A stretch of 31,621 bases of DNA from Longimicrobiaceae bacterium. GTDB lineage: Bacteria; Gemmatimonadota; Gemmatimonadetes; Longimicrobiales; Longimicrobiaceae. Below, one piece after another: positions 22,397 through 30,293 of the stretch. The stretch lies in contig JASLAX010000132.1 in NCBI GenBank assembly GCA_030146875.1, positions 1 through 31,621 on the forward strand. Reading direction: 5' to 3'. Every line of letters begins with the position of its first letter. The first letter of the stretch is position 1. A program made the position numbers and the translations under genes. The notes beneath the pieces were generated by a model. The model searched no databases and was not told where the DNA came from. It saw only the letters and a list, made by a program, of their open reading frames with translations.

Positions 22397-22834
22397 ATGC
22401 GGACTCCGTACAGCCAGATCTACGTTCATCTCGTCTGGTCCACGTGGGACCGGGCCCCGCTGGTCACGGAGGAGCTTCGGACGCCGGTGTTCGCCTGCTT
22501 CCAGGCGGAGTGTCACTCCCTCGGCGCGGAACTCCTGGCCGTGGGCGGGATGGAGGACCACGTCCACCTGCTCGTGCGCTTCCCGACCACCGTCGCCGTG
22601 GCGGACCTGGTGAAGCAGCTCAAGGGCGCATCGACGCACATGGTCACCCATCGCTTGGCCCCCGGCACCACCTTCCGCTGGCAGGGAGGCTATGGTGCGT
22701 TCACGATCTCCCGGGGTCACCTGCAGAAGGTGCGCGACTACATCCGCGACCAGCAGCAGAGGCATGGCGAGGGTCTGATCGACCCCGTCATCGAGCCGCC
22801 AAGCAGCCCCTCCGAGCCACCGCCTCCGTCCTGA
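22397..22834 (+). CDS. REP-associated tyrosine transposase (RAYT, IS200/IS605 TnpA-like, Y1 type)
   Basis: A 145-residue HUH endonuclease of the Y1_Tnp family. The start YSQIYVHLVWSTWDR fits the first strand; the metal-binding HUH motif is DHVHLLV (His55, His57); the likely catalytic tyrosine is Tyr115 in VRDYIRDQQQRH. RYQGGY-like WQGGYGAFTIS precedes it. RAYTs cut and join single-stranded REP DNA and are usually single-copy, domesticated relatives of IS200 transposases. GGGAGGAGG lies immediately upstream of the ATG. A Pro/Ser-rich tail ends the protein. All catalytic residues appear intact. Confidence 0.9.
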   Translation: MRTPYSQIYVHLVWSTWDRAPLVTEELRTPVFACFQAECHSLGAELLAVGGMEDHVHLLVRFPTTVAVADLVKQLKGASTHMVTHRLAPGTTFRWQGGYGAFTISRGHLQKVRDYIRDQQQRHGEGLIDPVIEPPSSPSEPPPPS

Positions 22835-22895
22835 CCGCAGACGCGCCAACGTCAGTCGCGTCGGACGACGATCGCGGTCCTACCGCAAGCACGTC

Positions 22896-22944
22896 AGCCC
22901 GCGCAGGCGGGCTTCGTGTAGTCGTTGCAGCGGTTTCAACCGCC
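22896..22944 (-). repeat. Right REP element
   Basis: The opposite-orientation partner of the left REP, 46/49 identical after reverse complementation, with the same two hairpins. It ends 15 bases before the stop of the minus-strand membrane protein gene and may act as that gene's 3' hairpin. Confidence 0.85.
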
Positions 22945-22958
22945 GGTGAGGGGCCTGG

Positions 22959-23342
22959 TCACCCTCCCGCCGCGCGCCTTCGCTCCACCGCCCGCCGCCG
23001 CAGCCACCCGCCGACAACCACCATCGGCGCGGCGAGCAGCAGGGCCGAGAGCTGCATCCACACTTCGCCCTCTCCGGGGCGCAGGGCGAGCGAGAGGGTG
23101 GCGAGGGAGGCCAGGAGGAGGGCGAGAGCGATGGGGGCCGTCAGGTCGGGGCGGCGGGAGACGGCGGCGGCGAGCCATCCCCCCGCCAGGCCCAGCACGG
23201 CGGCAAGCGCGATGGCCGCCGCCTTGAAGCCGAAGGTGGACTCGTCGCTGTACGGGTCCACCTGCCGGGCCGCGAAGAGCAGCGCGGTGCCCACGCCGAA
23301 GAGGGCCCAGCCGGCCAGGATGCCCAGGATGGTGCGGATCAT
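22959..23342 (-). CDS. Small membrane protein, unknown function
   Basis: A 127-residue protein with four hydrophobic helices: TILGILAGWALFGVGTALLF, AAAIALAAVLGLAGGWLAAA, LTAPIALALLLASLATLSL and a last one around LSALLLAAPMVVVGGWL, ending in a basic tail RRRAVERRR. Charged loops include RQVDPYSDESTFG. No family was recognised. ATG 23342 is taken as start; an in-frame GTG at 23387 overlaps the tag stop codon and would couple the two genes. It lies downstream of tag on the same strand. Confidence 0.65.
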   Translation of the reverse strand: MIRTILGILAGWALFGVGTALLFAARQVDPYSDESTFGFKAAAIALAAVLGLAGGWLAAAVSRRPDLTAPIALALLLASLATLSLALRPGEGEVWMQLSALLLAAPMVVVGGWLRRRAVERRRAAGG

Positions 23343-23380
23343 GTCGAGCGTGGCGTCGGTCGTCGGAGTGCCGGTGGAGG

Positions 23381-23923
23381 TCAGCACGCGGCGCGCGCCC
23401 ACGGCGGGTCGAGCGCAAGGATCCGGGCGTGGACGGGGCAGTCCGGCTGGTGCGCGCCGGGAAGCCAGCCAGTGGACATCAGGAACTCGTTCACGATCTC
23501 GCCGCCGGTGAAGCGGAACGTTTTCCTGAACACCTTCACCCACTCCTCGCGCGACCGCGGGTGGTGCGCGTCGATCCACCCCGCGAAGGAGCCGTGCGTC
23601 TCGCGCAGGGCCACGATGCGGCGGGCGTTCTCGATCACGGCGTCCACTTTCAGCCGGTTGCGAACGATGCCGGTGTCGGAGAGCAGCCGTTCGCGCTCCG
23701 CCTCCCCGTAGCGGGAGACGACGTCCGGGTCGAAGCCTTCGAAGGCGCGGTGGAAGGCGTCGCGCTTCTTGAGGATGGTGAGCCAGGAGAGGCCGGCCTG
23801 GTTGATCTCCAGCGCCAGCCGCTCCAGCAGCTCGGCGTCGCCTCGGAGCGGAAATCCGTACTGCGTATCGTGATACGGGCCGTGGAAGGGGTGGCCGCGG
23901 GCGGCCTCGCAGTACGTCGCCAT
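23381..23923 (-). CDS. tag: DNA-3-methyladenine glycosylase I
   Basis: Tag removes 3-methyladenine from alkylated DNA in base excision repair. The 180-residue length is close to normal. The zinc-snap ligands are visible: Cys5 and His18 at the start (ATYCEAARG, PYHDTQYG) and the His and Cys of HQPDCPVH at the end. The core ELLERLALEINQAGLSWLTIL contains the active-site region, followed by FDPDVVSRYGE, LLSDTGIVRNRLKVDAVIENAR and RFTGGEIVNEFLMSTGWL. It is transcribed divergently from the RluA-family gene, 113 bases away. Confidence 0.93.
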   Translation of the reverse strand: MATYCEAARGHPFHGPYHDTQYGFPLRGDAELLERLALEINQAGLSWLTILKKRDAFHRAFEGFDPDVVSRYGEAERERLLSDTGIVRNRLKVDAVIENARRIVALRETHGSFAGWIDAHHPRSREEWVKVFRKTFRFTGGEIVNEFLMSTGWLPGAHQPDCPVHARILALDPPWARAAC

Positions 23924-24036
23924 CGTGCTCGGGAGCGGGTGGGGCAGGGAGGGGTCTCGCGGCGCGGGGGCGCCGGGCGGTAAGCTTAGCGACCGGGCGC
24001 GCGCGGCGCACGGGTCCACGTGGCGGAGGGGAGCGG

Positions 24037-24966
24037 ATGGCGCAGCGGCCGGGAGACCGATGGGCGGAGCACGTGGTGGCGCCCGAGGAGGCGGGACGGA
24101 CCCTGGAGGAGCTGCTGACGGGCTCGATGGGCGTCTCGCGCCGGGCGCTGCAGCGCCTGACGCGCTCGCGCGGCATCCGCGTGGACGGCCGCCCGGGGTT
24201 CCTCGCGCGGAAGGTGCGCGGGGGTGAGACGGTGGCGGTCCGCGTGGCCGCCGACGAGGAGCCGGGGCTGGAGGCGGTGGCGATGGACCTCTCCATCGTG
24301 CACCAGGACACGGACTGCATCGTCGTCGACAAGCCGCCGTTCCTGCTCGTCCACCCCACCTCGCCCGCGCAGACGCGCACGCTGGCGCACGGGATCGCGC
24401 ACCACCTGCAGGCGGGTGGCGTGCGCGCGAAGGTGCGGCCGGTGCACCGCATCGACCGCGACACCTCGGGGCTGGTGCTGTTCGCCACCACGGCGTCGGC
24501 CCACGCGGCGCTGGACCGCCAGCTCCGCGAGCGCACGATGCGCCGCGAGTACCTGGCGCTGGTGGAGGGTGAGGTACAGGGAAACGAGGGGACCATCGAC
24601 GCGCCCATCGGCCGGCACAAGACGGATCCCACCCTGCGCGCCGTGCGCCCGCAGGCCGGTGAGCCCGCCGTCACCCACTTCCGCGTGGCGGACCGGCTTC
24701 CCGGCGCCACGCTCGTCGCCCTGGAGCTGGAGACGGGGCGCACGCACCAGATCCGCGTCCACATGGCCCACGTGGGCCACCCCGTCTTCGGCGACCGGCA
24801 GTACGGCGGCCCCGCCGTCCCCACCCTCCGCCGCCAGGCTCTCCACGCCTCGCGCCTCTCCTTCGCCCAGCCCACCTCGGGCGAGGAGATCGTCTGCGAC
24901 GCGCCCCTCCCGCAAGACCTGGCCGCCGTCGTCGAGCGGGTGCGGAGCGGGACGGCGTCGTCGTAG
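24037..24966 (+). CDS. RluA-family pseudouridine synthase
   Basis: A 309-residue enzyme that turns uridine into pseudouridine in RNA. An N-terminal S4-like domain (about 18-75, SRRALQRLTRSRGIRVDG) is followed by the RluA catalytic domain: VDKPPFLLVHP, the catalytic HRIDRDTSGLVLF (Asp140), REYLALVEG, ELETGRTHQIRVHMAHVGHPVFGD and QALHASRLSF. All family motifs are intact; the RNA target (RluA, RluC or RluD type) is not decided by the sequence. ATG 24037 is preceded by GGAGCG-like bases. A large hairpin lies 24 bases behind the stop. Confidence 0.93.
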   Translation: MAQRPGDRWAEHVVAPEEAGRTLEELLTGSMGVSRRALQRLTRSRGIRVDGRPGFLARKVRGGETVAVRVAADEEPGLEAVAMDLSIVHQDTDCIVVDKPPFLLVHPTSPAQTRTLAHGIAHHLQAGGVRAKVRPVHRIDRDTSGLVLFATTASAHAALDRQLRERTMRREYLALVEGEVQGNEGTIDAPIGRHKTDPTLRAVRPQAGEPAVTHFRVADRLPGATLVALELETGRTHQIRVHMAHVGHPVFGDRQYGGPAVPTLRRQALHASRLSFAQPTSGEEIVCDAPLPQDLAAVVERVRSGTASS

Positions 24967-24989
24967 CCCCGGGCGAGCGGAACGCGGGA

Positions 24990-25019
24990 GGGGCCGGCAT
25001 CCGCTGGGATGCCGGCCCC
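24990..25019 (+). terminator. Terminator-like palindrome after the RluA gene
   Basis: A perfect 13-bp stem (GGGGCCGGCATCC and its complement) with loop GCTG. No T-run follows. A close relative lies at 25642-25674, so this belongs to a small repeated palindrome family. Confidence 0.65.
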
Positions 25020-25042
25020 GTCGCTCCAACGAGCGGGCCGAG

Positions 25043-25354
25043 CTATTCGCGTGTTATCCGAATCTGCCAGAGTCCCGGCTCGCGTGAAGCATGGAAGCAC
25101 GCGAGGATCACTACGTCCGAGCCGTGCACCTCAAAGATGATCCGTATGAAAGCGTCTCACCACGACCCGTCGGGCGTCGCCATCCACCACTTGGTAGAGA
25201 AAGGGATTCCGTCGCAGGACCGCCGTCGCCGCCCGAAACCCGCGGAGGAACTCGCGGCCGAGCCCCAGTTCCTGCGCTTCGTACCACTGCACGCATCGGA
25301 CAGGTCAGCTTCCGCTTCAGGACGTATGACCAGCCGATAGAGGCGAGCGGTCAC
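25043..25354 (-). pseudogene. RelE/ParE-type toxin broken by two frameshifts
   Basis: Read on the minus strand, three segments in alternating frames rebuild a ParE-like toxin. The start is RLYRLVIRPEAEADLSDA from GTG 25354 (overlapping the antitoxin stop). After a one-base loss near 25290 comes QWYEAQELGLGREFLRGF, AAVLRRNPFLYQVV-like sequence and RRVVVRRF. A second shift near 25148 returns to the first frame with IRIIFEVHGSDVVILACF and HASREPGLWQIR, ending at TAG 25043. The conserved ParE order (RPEAEAD, WYE, REF, NPxLY, VRRF, VxxVxHxxRxP) is preserved across the breaks, so decay is recent or reflects sequencing errors. As it stands the frame stops early and gives no toxin. Confidence 0.8.
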
Positions 25355-25587
25355 CCCAAGGATTGCTCGATCCGTGTGAGTGCATCCTCCAGCGGAACCG
25401 CATCCTCCGGTCTCTGCCTGTGCGCCTCCGAGCGCCGGCGAATCTCTCGCCGCTGCCCCTCGGTGAGCGGGAGCGTCTCCGGCCGCTTCTCGGCCTCTGC
25501 GGCGATGCTGTCCCAGAGATCCTCGACGAGCTGGATACGCTCGGGGATGCTCAGGTGCAGGAGATCTGAGAGCTTGATCGTGTCCAT
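25351..25587 (-). CDS. Addiction-module antitoxin (CHP02574 family)
   Basis: A 78-residue protein with the family pattern LSDLLHLSIPERIQLVEDLW followed by DSIAAEAEKRPETLPLTEGQ, and a charged tail with RRRSEAHRQRPED and LEDALTRIEQ. Such small antitoxins pair with RelE/ParE toxins encoded directly downstream; here the stop overlaps the GTG of the broken toxin. ATG 25587 fits the usual family start; the frame is open further upstream to 25635. The antitoxin looks intact although its partner is broken. Confidence 0.8.
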   Translation of the reverse strand: MDTIKLSDLLHLSIPERIQLVEDLWDSIAAEAEKRPETLPLTEGQRREIRRRSEAHRQRPEDAVPLEDALTRIEQSLG

Positions 25588-25641
25588 GTACCGAACGTAG
25601 TCGTGTTCAAGCTCGTCATCAAGCCGTTCCAGCAAAACGCA

Positions 25642-25674
25642 GAGGGGCCGGCATCGCTGCGATGCCGCCCCCTC
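25642..25674. repeat. Second GGGGCCGGCATC palindrome
   Basis: A 15-bp stem with one mismatch and loop CTG, sharing GAGGGGCCGGCATC with the palindrome at 24990-25019. The two bracket the toxin-antitoxin locus. The following stretch to 25854 carries repeated CTCCGCG words but no gene. Confidence 0.7.
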
Positions 25675-25854
25675 CGTCCCAGTGTTGGGCGACGAGCTGA
25701 GACGCTGAGCTCGCGGAGAACGACGATGCGGTTACCGCGAACTCCGTGAACTCTCTTTTCGAACTCCGCGTCTCTCCCTCGTCACCGGCCGCGCGAGAAG
25801 TCCCCCGCGGAACCCGGCCCGGTTCTCCGCGCCTCCGCGTAAGACGTCACGCAA

Positions 25855-26637
25855 TCAGATCGTCGTGACGACGAACGTGGCGCGGTACTCCGATTGCGCG
25901 GGGCCGTTCGTGGTCCGCTGCGGCTCCAGGCCGAGCAGCTCGATGCGGTACGCGCCCACCACGACGGAGCGGGGCTCGAGCGCGGTGTTGAGCGTGTAGA
26001 GGTCCGCCACGCCGGCCGGAACCATGCGCGCCGTGATCTCCACGCCGGCGTTGCCCTCCCAGATGCACGTCACGCCCACGGGGCAGCGCGAGTCCTCGGT
26101 CACCTGGACGAAGCGGACCTCCAGGTCGGTGCCGGCGACCACGACCACGCCGTCGGGCGCGAGCGTGAACGGCGTTCCGAGCGTGGCGGCGGGGACGCGG
26201 CGGACCACCACCACGGCGCGGTAGTCACGGAGCGGGATGCGGGAGAGCGACGCCTCGGGGCGAAGCTCCAGGAGCTCGACCTCGTACCCCTGGTACAAGG
26301 CCGTGGTCGGACCGACGAGCGTGTTCAGCTCGAGCGTGGCCGGCGAGGCGCCGTCCCGGGAGATGCGGACGCGGATGCGGGCGTTGCCGGACGTCTTGCA
26401 GGTGACCTCGGCCGGGCAGCGCGAATCCTCCACCACCTCGGCCAGGGTGAGGCCCAGGCCCTCGTCCACGATCGGGGTGGACTTGCCGGACCGGATCTCG
26501 AACGGGTGGTAGAGAACGGCGGAGCCGGGAGCCGGCTTGTAGGCGCGGGGAGTGCCGGGAACGCTCGCGACCGGCGAGGCGGCCTCGCAGGCGGCGAGGG
26601 CGGCGGCGCAGAGAACGAACAGCAGCGTGCGCTTCAT
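25855..26637 (-). CDS. Lipoprotein with two tandem EDSRCP domains
   Basis: A 260-residue protein with a lipoprotein signal (MKRTLLFVLCAAALAAC, Cys17). Two related beta-rich domains follow. The first carries VVEDSRCPAEVTCKTSGNA (about 68-86), the second VTEDSRCPVGVTCIWEGNA (about 178-196); each then has a strand with ELLEL or ELLGL and a closing DYRAVVVV or EYRATFVV. The single-domain version occurs as small exported proteins of unknown role. Four conserved cysteines could form one disulfide per domain. The first copy has lost the Trp of the CIW motif. The neighbouring 366-base gap upstream would hold its promoter. Confidence 0.75.
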   Translation of the reverse strand: MKRTLLFVLCAAALAACEAASPVASVPGTPRAYKPAPGSAVLYHPFEIRSGKSTPIVDEGLGLTLAEVVEDSRCPAEVTCKTSGNARIRVRISRDGASPATLELNTLVGPTTALYQGYEVELLELRPEASLSRIPLRDYRAVVVVRRVPAATLGTPFTLAPDGVVVVAGTDLEVRFVQVTEDSRCPVGVTCIWEGNAGVEITARMVPAGVADLYTLNTALEPRSVVVGAYRIELLGLEPQRTTNGPAQSEYRATFVVTTI

Positions 26638-27003
26638 GGAGATGGTGTCTTCCGTCTGGTGTGGAATGTCGGATACGCATTAACCGACGCTTCGTGCCGG
26701 ATGATCCGGCGGCCGGAACATAGCGGAGGTGAAGTAGCACGGCTATTGAACAGACGGCCGTTCGAAAGACACGGGTGTTTACGGGCCATTGCCGGCACGA
26801 GAAGGGGCCCGCCGGCACCGGCGAGCCCCGCGTCCCCCGGCCCACGGGGGCCTTCCAGCGACCGGGGCGGTGGCGTGGACGGGGGCGGCCCGGGCCACCG
26901 CCGGAAGCGCCAGGGGGAGGCGCCGCGTCGCGGCGCCTCCCCCCGACTGTCACGGAAACCCGCCTCCTCGGCCTCTGGCGGTCTCCCGAAGCCGCGGACG
27001 CTC
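26638..27003. other. Intergenic stretch with a strong hairpin at 26913-26943
   Basis: About 366 bases without a credible gene. The right half contains GGGGGAGGCGCCGCG (26913-26927) and its exact complement (26929-26943), an almost uninterrupted stem about 60 bases behind the end of the minus-strand gene at 27004, probably its terminator although no T-run follows. A shorter GCCGG-CAC-CGGC hairpin lies near 26811. The AT-richer left half (26650-26780) is the likely promoter region of the lipoprotein gene; no convincing boxes were chosen. Confidence 0.55.
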
Positions 27004-28113
27004 TCAGCGGATGGCCGCGAGGTACTCCTCCGTCTCGCGGGAGAAGCGCGCCGTGATCTCCGGATGCCGGCGGTAGAGGGCGACGTAACGGCGGAAGAAC
27101 TCCACCGGCGCCTCGTCGAACAGCCGGCCGATGCACGCGGCGCCGCAGTGGCGGTCGAACGCCTTCGCCATCTCGTAGCCCACGAAGTAGAACTCGGGGT
27201 TGTCGCCGGAGAAGCCCTCGTCGCTCGCCGCCCGCCACGTCGTGGTCCCGTCCCGCAGCCCCTGCAGCGTGCGGTCGAACCGGGCGAAGTTCGCGGCGAC
27301 CTGCTCCGGTTTGGCGTTGCGGACGTAGCGGGCGCGCCAGCGGTCGATGTTCGCTCCCGTGGCCGCGGTGCGGGTGGGGTCCGCCACGAAGTTCGCGGTG
27401 CCCTCCACCAGCGTCCCCATCAGCAGCCGTTCGACCGGCGGGAGCCCGTCGTCGGTGATCCACGACGCAAAGTGGCCGGACCGCCGCTGCGCCGCCATCT
27501 GCAGGACGTGATACGCCTCGTGCCCCGCGTTCAGCGCCAGGCCGTGCGGATCGCCCTCGGCACGGACCAGGTTCGCGTAGAACGAGGTGCGGCCGTCCTC
27601 GAAGGCGAACCCGTCCGAGACGCCGCCGGCCACCAGGTAGACGTCGATCCGCATCGGCCCGGTGCCGGGGCGGTACGGCTCGATCCGCGCCAGCGTCGCG
27701 CGCACGATGCGGCTCTCGTCGGCCCGGATCGCCGCGACCAGGGCGCACACCCGCGCGCGCTCCCGCCACGCGTCCGAGAGCTGGAAGTAGTCGTTGTGCT
27801 CGCCGCCGCGCTTGGTGCGCGCGAAGTGCCGGATCTCCGCGCGGAACTGCGGCACGCCCACGCCGGGGACGAACCGGCTCACGTTGTCGACCATCGCGCG
27901 CACGCCGTGGATGCGCAGCAGCGAGTCCACGTCCGCCGCGGAGAGCGAGTCCCGCCCCAGCGCCTCGACGATCGCCTCGGCGCCCGCGTAGTCGAAGCGC
28001 ATGGCGACGGGAGCCGCGGTCGCCGCGCCCGGAGCGGGCTGGCACTTCGCCGGGCCACCGCCGCCGCACGCGCAGAGAAGCAGGCCCAGGCACAGGGCCG
28101 CGATGTTCTTCAT
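27004..28113 (-). CDS. DUF5700-like zinc-peptidase lipoprotein
   Basis: A 369-residue exported protein with a lipoprotein-type signal (MKNIAALCLGLLLCAC, Cys16) and a Gly-rich linker. HEAYH (198-202, in LNAGHEAYHVLQMAA) gives the HExxH zinc motif, and Glu237 in LVEGTANFVAD is the likely third ligand, as in gluzincins; this order resembles the DUF5700 putative zinc-dependent peptidases. The rest is helical. ATG 28113 is preferred because it starts the signal directly; ATG 28140 would add nine residues. Substrate unknown; location is probably periplasmic or outer-membrane-attached. Confidence 0.75.
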   Translation of the reverse strand: MKNIAALCLGLLLCACGGGGPAKCQPAPGAATAAPVAMRFDYAGAEAIVEALGRDSLSAADVDSLLRIHGVRAMVDNVSRFVPGVGVPQFRAEIRHFARTKRGGEHNDYFQLSDAWRERARVCALVAAIRADESRIVRATLARIEPYRPGTGPMRIDVYLVAGGVSDGFAFEDGRTSFYANLVRAEGDPHGLALNAGHEAYHVLQMAAQRRSGHFASWITDDGLPPVERLLMGTLVEGTANFVADPTRTAATGANIDRWRARYVRNAKPEQVAANFARFDRTLQGLRDGTTTWRAASDEGFSGDNPEFYFVGYEMAKAFDRHCGAACIGRLFDEAPVEFFRRYVALYRRHPEITARFSRETEEYLAAIR

Positions 28114-28274
28114 GGGAAGGATGCGGATCGTGGTTCTCATCTCGGCCCGTCGATGAAGGACTCGACGGTCGGCGCGACGAGGGAAAGCTACCCCGATCCG
28201 CCAGACACGAACAGATTCAGCTACCCCGGAATTCCACCTGTACAGTCGTCCCCTTAATCGATGGGGAGGACCGG

Positions 28275-28520
28275 TCAGCCTCCGGCCCGCCGTGCTCGCT
28301 CGCGGACCATCGAGACGTACATCTCCTCCACCTTGGCGCGGGCCCAGGGCGTCTTCCGCAGGAACTTCAGACTGGACGACACGCTGGGATCGCTGGTGAA
28401 GCAGCGGATCGCGATCCGCTTCCCCATCGTCTCCCAGCCGAGGTTCGCCTCCAGCTCGGTCAGCATTCGCTCCAGCGTCACGCCCTGGAGCGGGTTTCGG
28501 GGGTCTGGATCAGTGGTCAT
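28275..28520 (-). CDS. VF530 (DUF2132) family protein
   Basis: An 81-residue protein matching the VF530 family almost throughout: NPLQGVTLERMLTELEANLG, then WETMGKRIAIRCFTSDPSVS and SSLKFLRKTPWARAKVEEMY. Members are small helical proteins proposed to bind DNA; the biological role is unclear. The frame has no internal problems and the length is typical. It stands alone between the peptidase lipoprotein gene and the AT-richer insert. Confidence 0.9.
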   Translation of the reverse strand: MTTDPDPRNPLQGVTLERMLTELEANLGWETMGKRIAIRCFTSDPSVSSSLKFLRKTPWARAKVEEMYVSMVRERARRAGG

Positions 28521-28658
28521 ATCGGACGATCGTAGCGCGGCAGAAAATGTCTTGAAGTTTCCATGGGTATGCGCTCCCCGTGCTAGGAATCGTGTCCATC
28601 GGGTGCAAATTGTAATCGTTGAATAATACCTCCGCTAATGGGAGAAGGGCTGGGCGTC

Positions 28659-30293
28659 CTAGAGCACATTGAAGGCATGTGGGGGTACGTTAAACGTGGT
28701 TTCGAACAAAGCACTAGCACCAGTTTCGATTTCTGCGGATTGATGCTGCTGACCAAAGTAATCGAAGTCAAACGTAAACGGACCGTCCTCTATTTGCCAC
28801 TGCCGGATGAGGCCGTAGAGCGCATTCCATGAAAAGAACTTGTTCGCGGTGTCATATAATGCCGATTCCTCGATCCCATCAAACAGTATCGGCCGCACTT
28901 CCCCGCTCTCGTTTCGGACGAACATCGGAACATGCCGATTCAGGAGCCTCAAGTTCTCGTCCACACTCCCATCCTGTTCAGCTCCCAGAGAACTCCAAAC
29001 CCCCGGCCAAGTGAAGAACTGAGGCGCGGAAAGCTTGTCTATTTGCATCTGGACGAACCGAGCCGCGAACACGCGGACCGGTAGGTTTTCCTTCGAGAAT
29101 CGACTACGAGAGTGCTGTGCCATGAGCTGCCCAAAGCCATCCGAGACCTGCGGCCACGTCGAGACTTTGCTAGCAGCTACAAGGGGACTGGGCCACATCG
29201 CCGCCTGACAGAGCTCCTCGCTGAGTTCAACATACTCTGCACGTGAGTACTTTTGCACAGCAGTCTTCATGCTCGGGAACTTGTCGCGGACTAGCTGGCA
29301 GAGCCGGATAAAACGTATGCCGGGATCAGTGTCGAGGACAAATGCTTCCGGGAACGTGAGTGGCAGAGGGAATCCTTCTGTCGGATTAATCGCAATATCG
29401 CAAAGCAGAAGAAACAATCCGACGAAAGGGCTTTGAGGCGAATCAGGCCAGGGTTCGCCTAGTCCGCGAAGCATACCTTTGAAAGCCGTGCCGTAGATCC
29501 CATCAAGCATTCCTCGAAGTTCTAGATCTGTCCACCCATTCGTAAGGCCATGGACCCTCGAGAGAAACTGTATCTGATTGAGACGCGCTTGACCTTCGAA
29601 GAGGGCGAGAGCACCAAACTCAGGGAGCCGAATCGGCTCACCGTAAGCAAAATTAGGCACTTTGCGCGCCGTCAACTCAGCAAACGCGCTCTCCCAACGC
29701 CTGGGATCCTGGACGCACGCAAGATCGGGGTCAGCAACTCCTGAGAGGAGCCACAGCAACGCACTCCAGGTAACTTTGTAGCTATGGCCTACGCTTTCGA
29801 AGTACCGGCTCTGGATAAAGCGATCTGCTTTCTCAGGTTCGAGCATGATGTAGCGGAGGTGCTCGATATCGTGCCAGTTATTTAGTGTAATATTGAGTGC
29901 CCGTTCGACGCTCGTACCGGCGTAGCTCCCGGCGTAATCAAGGTGGTACTGGCGCAGGGATTTGACAGGAGCTATTTCCGAAAGCAATTGCTTAAGGTAG
30001 CGGTGGTTTAGATGAGCTTGTGCTGGATAGCATAGACTTAGGGCTAGCCCGGCTGTAGATCCAACGTGCTGCCACCAATGAATCGTTTCATGCAAGTAGG
30101 TTGACTGCGCGTCTACAGCCTCGGGCGACGTAGTTCCTGCTTTGTAAACACCAGTTCCGAGTTCGGAACGCGCATTCTGAAACTCCGGGTGCAAATGAAC
30201 TACACAGGTCATTGGATCATAAGAGCCACGCGTGCCTTGGCGGCCGTATATCTCTGATGGGAGCCGCCAATCTGCGCTTGGATCGTTCTTCAT
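28659..30293 (-). CDS. HETIH-motif metallopeptidase-like protein in an AT-richer insert
   Basis: A 544-residue protein with no signal peptide or clear membrane helix. STYLHETIHWWQHVGSTAG (HExxH at about residues 68-72) is a zinc-peptidase motif, and Glu in LALFEGQARLNQI (about 233) is a plausible third ligand as in gluzincins. The remainder is helical and rich in Trp and aromatic residues and was not recognised. Base composition and codons are clearly AT-richer than the flanking genes, like the NACHT gene, indicating transfer. ATG 30293 has GAGAG about six bases upstream; a TTG at 30317 would add eight residues. Function is unknown; a cytoplasmic peptidase acting in defence or as an effector is one guess. 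Confidence 0.75.
   Translation of the reverse strand: MKNDPSADWRLPSEIYGRQGTRGSYDPMTCVVHLHPEFQNARSELGTGVYKAGTTSPEAVDAQSTYLHETIHWWQHVGSTAGLALSLCYPAQAHLNHRYLKQLLSEIAPVKSLRQYHLDYAGSYAGTSVERALNITLNNWHDIEHLRYIMLEPEKADRFIQSRYFESVGHSYKVTWSALLWLLSGVADPDLACVQDPRRWESAFAELTARKVPNFAYGEPIRLPEFGALALFEGQARLNQIQFLSRVHGLTNGWTDLELRGMLDGIYGTAFKGMLRGLGEPWPDSPQSPFVGLFLLLCDIAINPTEGFPLPLTFPEAFVLDTDPGIRFIRLCQLVRDKFPSMKTAVQKYSRAEYVELSEELCQAAMWPSPLVAASKVSTWPQVSDGFGQLMAQHSRSRFSKENLPVRVFAARFVQMQIDKLSAPQFFTWPGVWSSLGAEQDGSVDENLRLLNRHVPMFVRNESGEVRPILFDGIEESALYDTANKFFSWNALYGLIRQWQIEDGPFTFDFDYFGQQHQSAEIETGASALFETTFNVPPHAFNVL

Larger units (their letters stand above)
22249..22944 (+). mobile_element. RAYT unit bounded by inverted REP sequences
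   Basis: The transposase gene at 22397-22834 is bracketed by two 49-base elements in opposite orientation (22249-22297 and 22896-22944), identical at 46 of 49 positions after reverse complementation. This is the usual layout of a REP-associated tyrosine transposase with its own REPs. It sits directly behind the terminator of the peptide gene. Confidence 0.8.

Noticed and set aside
25894..28257. 787-residue plus-strand open frame
   Set aside because: Antisense to two lipoprotein genes with clear lipoboxes; composition is typical of a GC-rich shadow frame.
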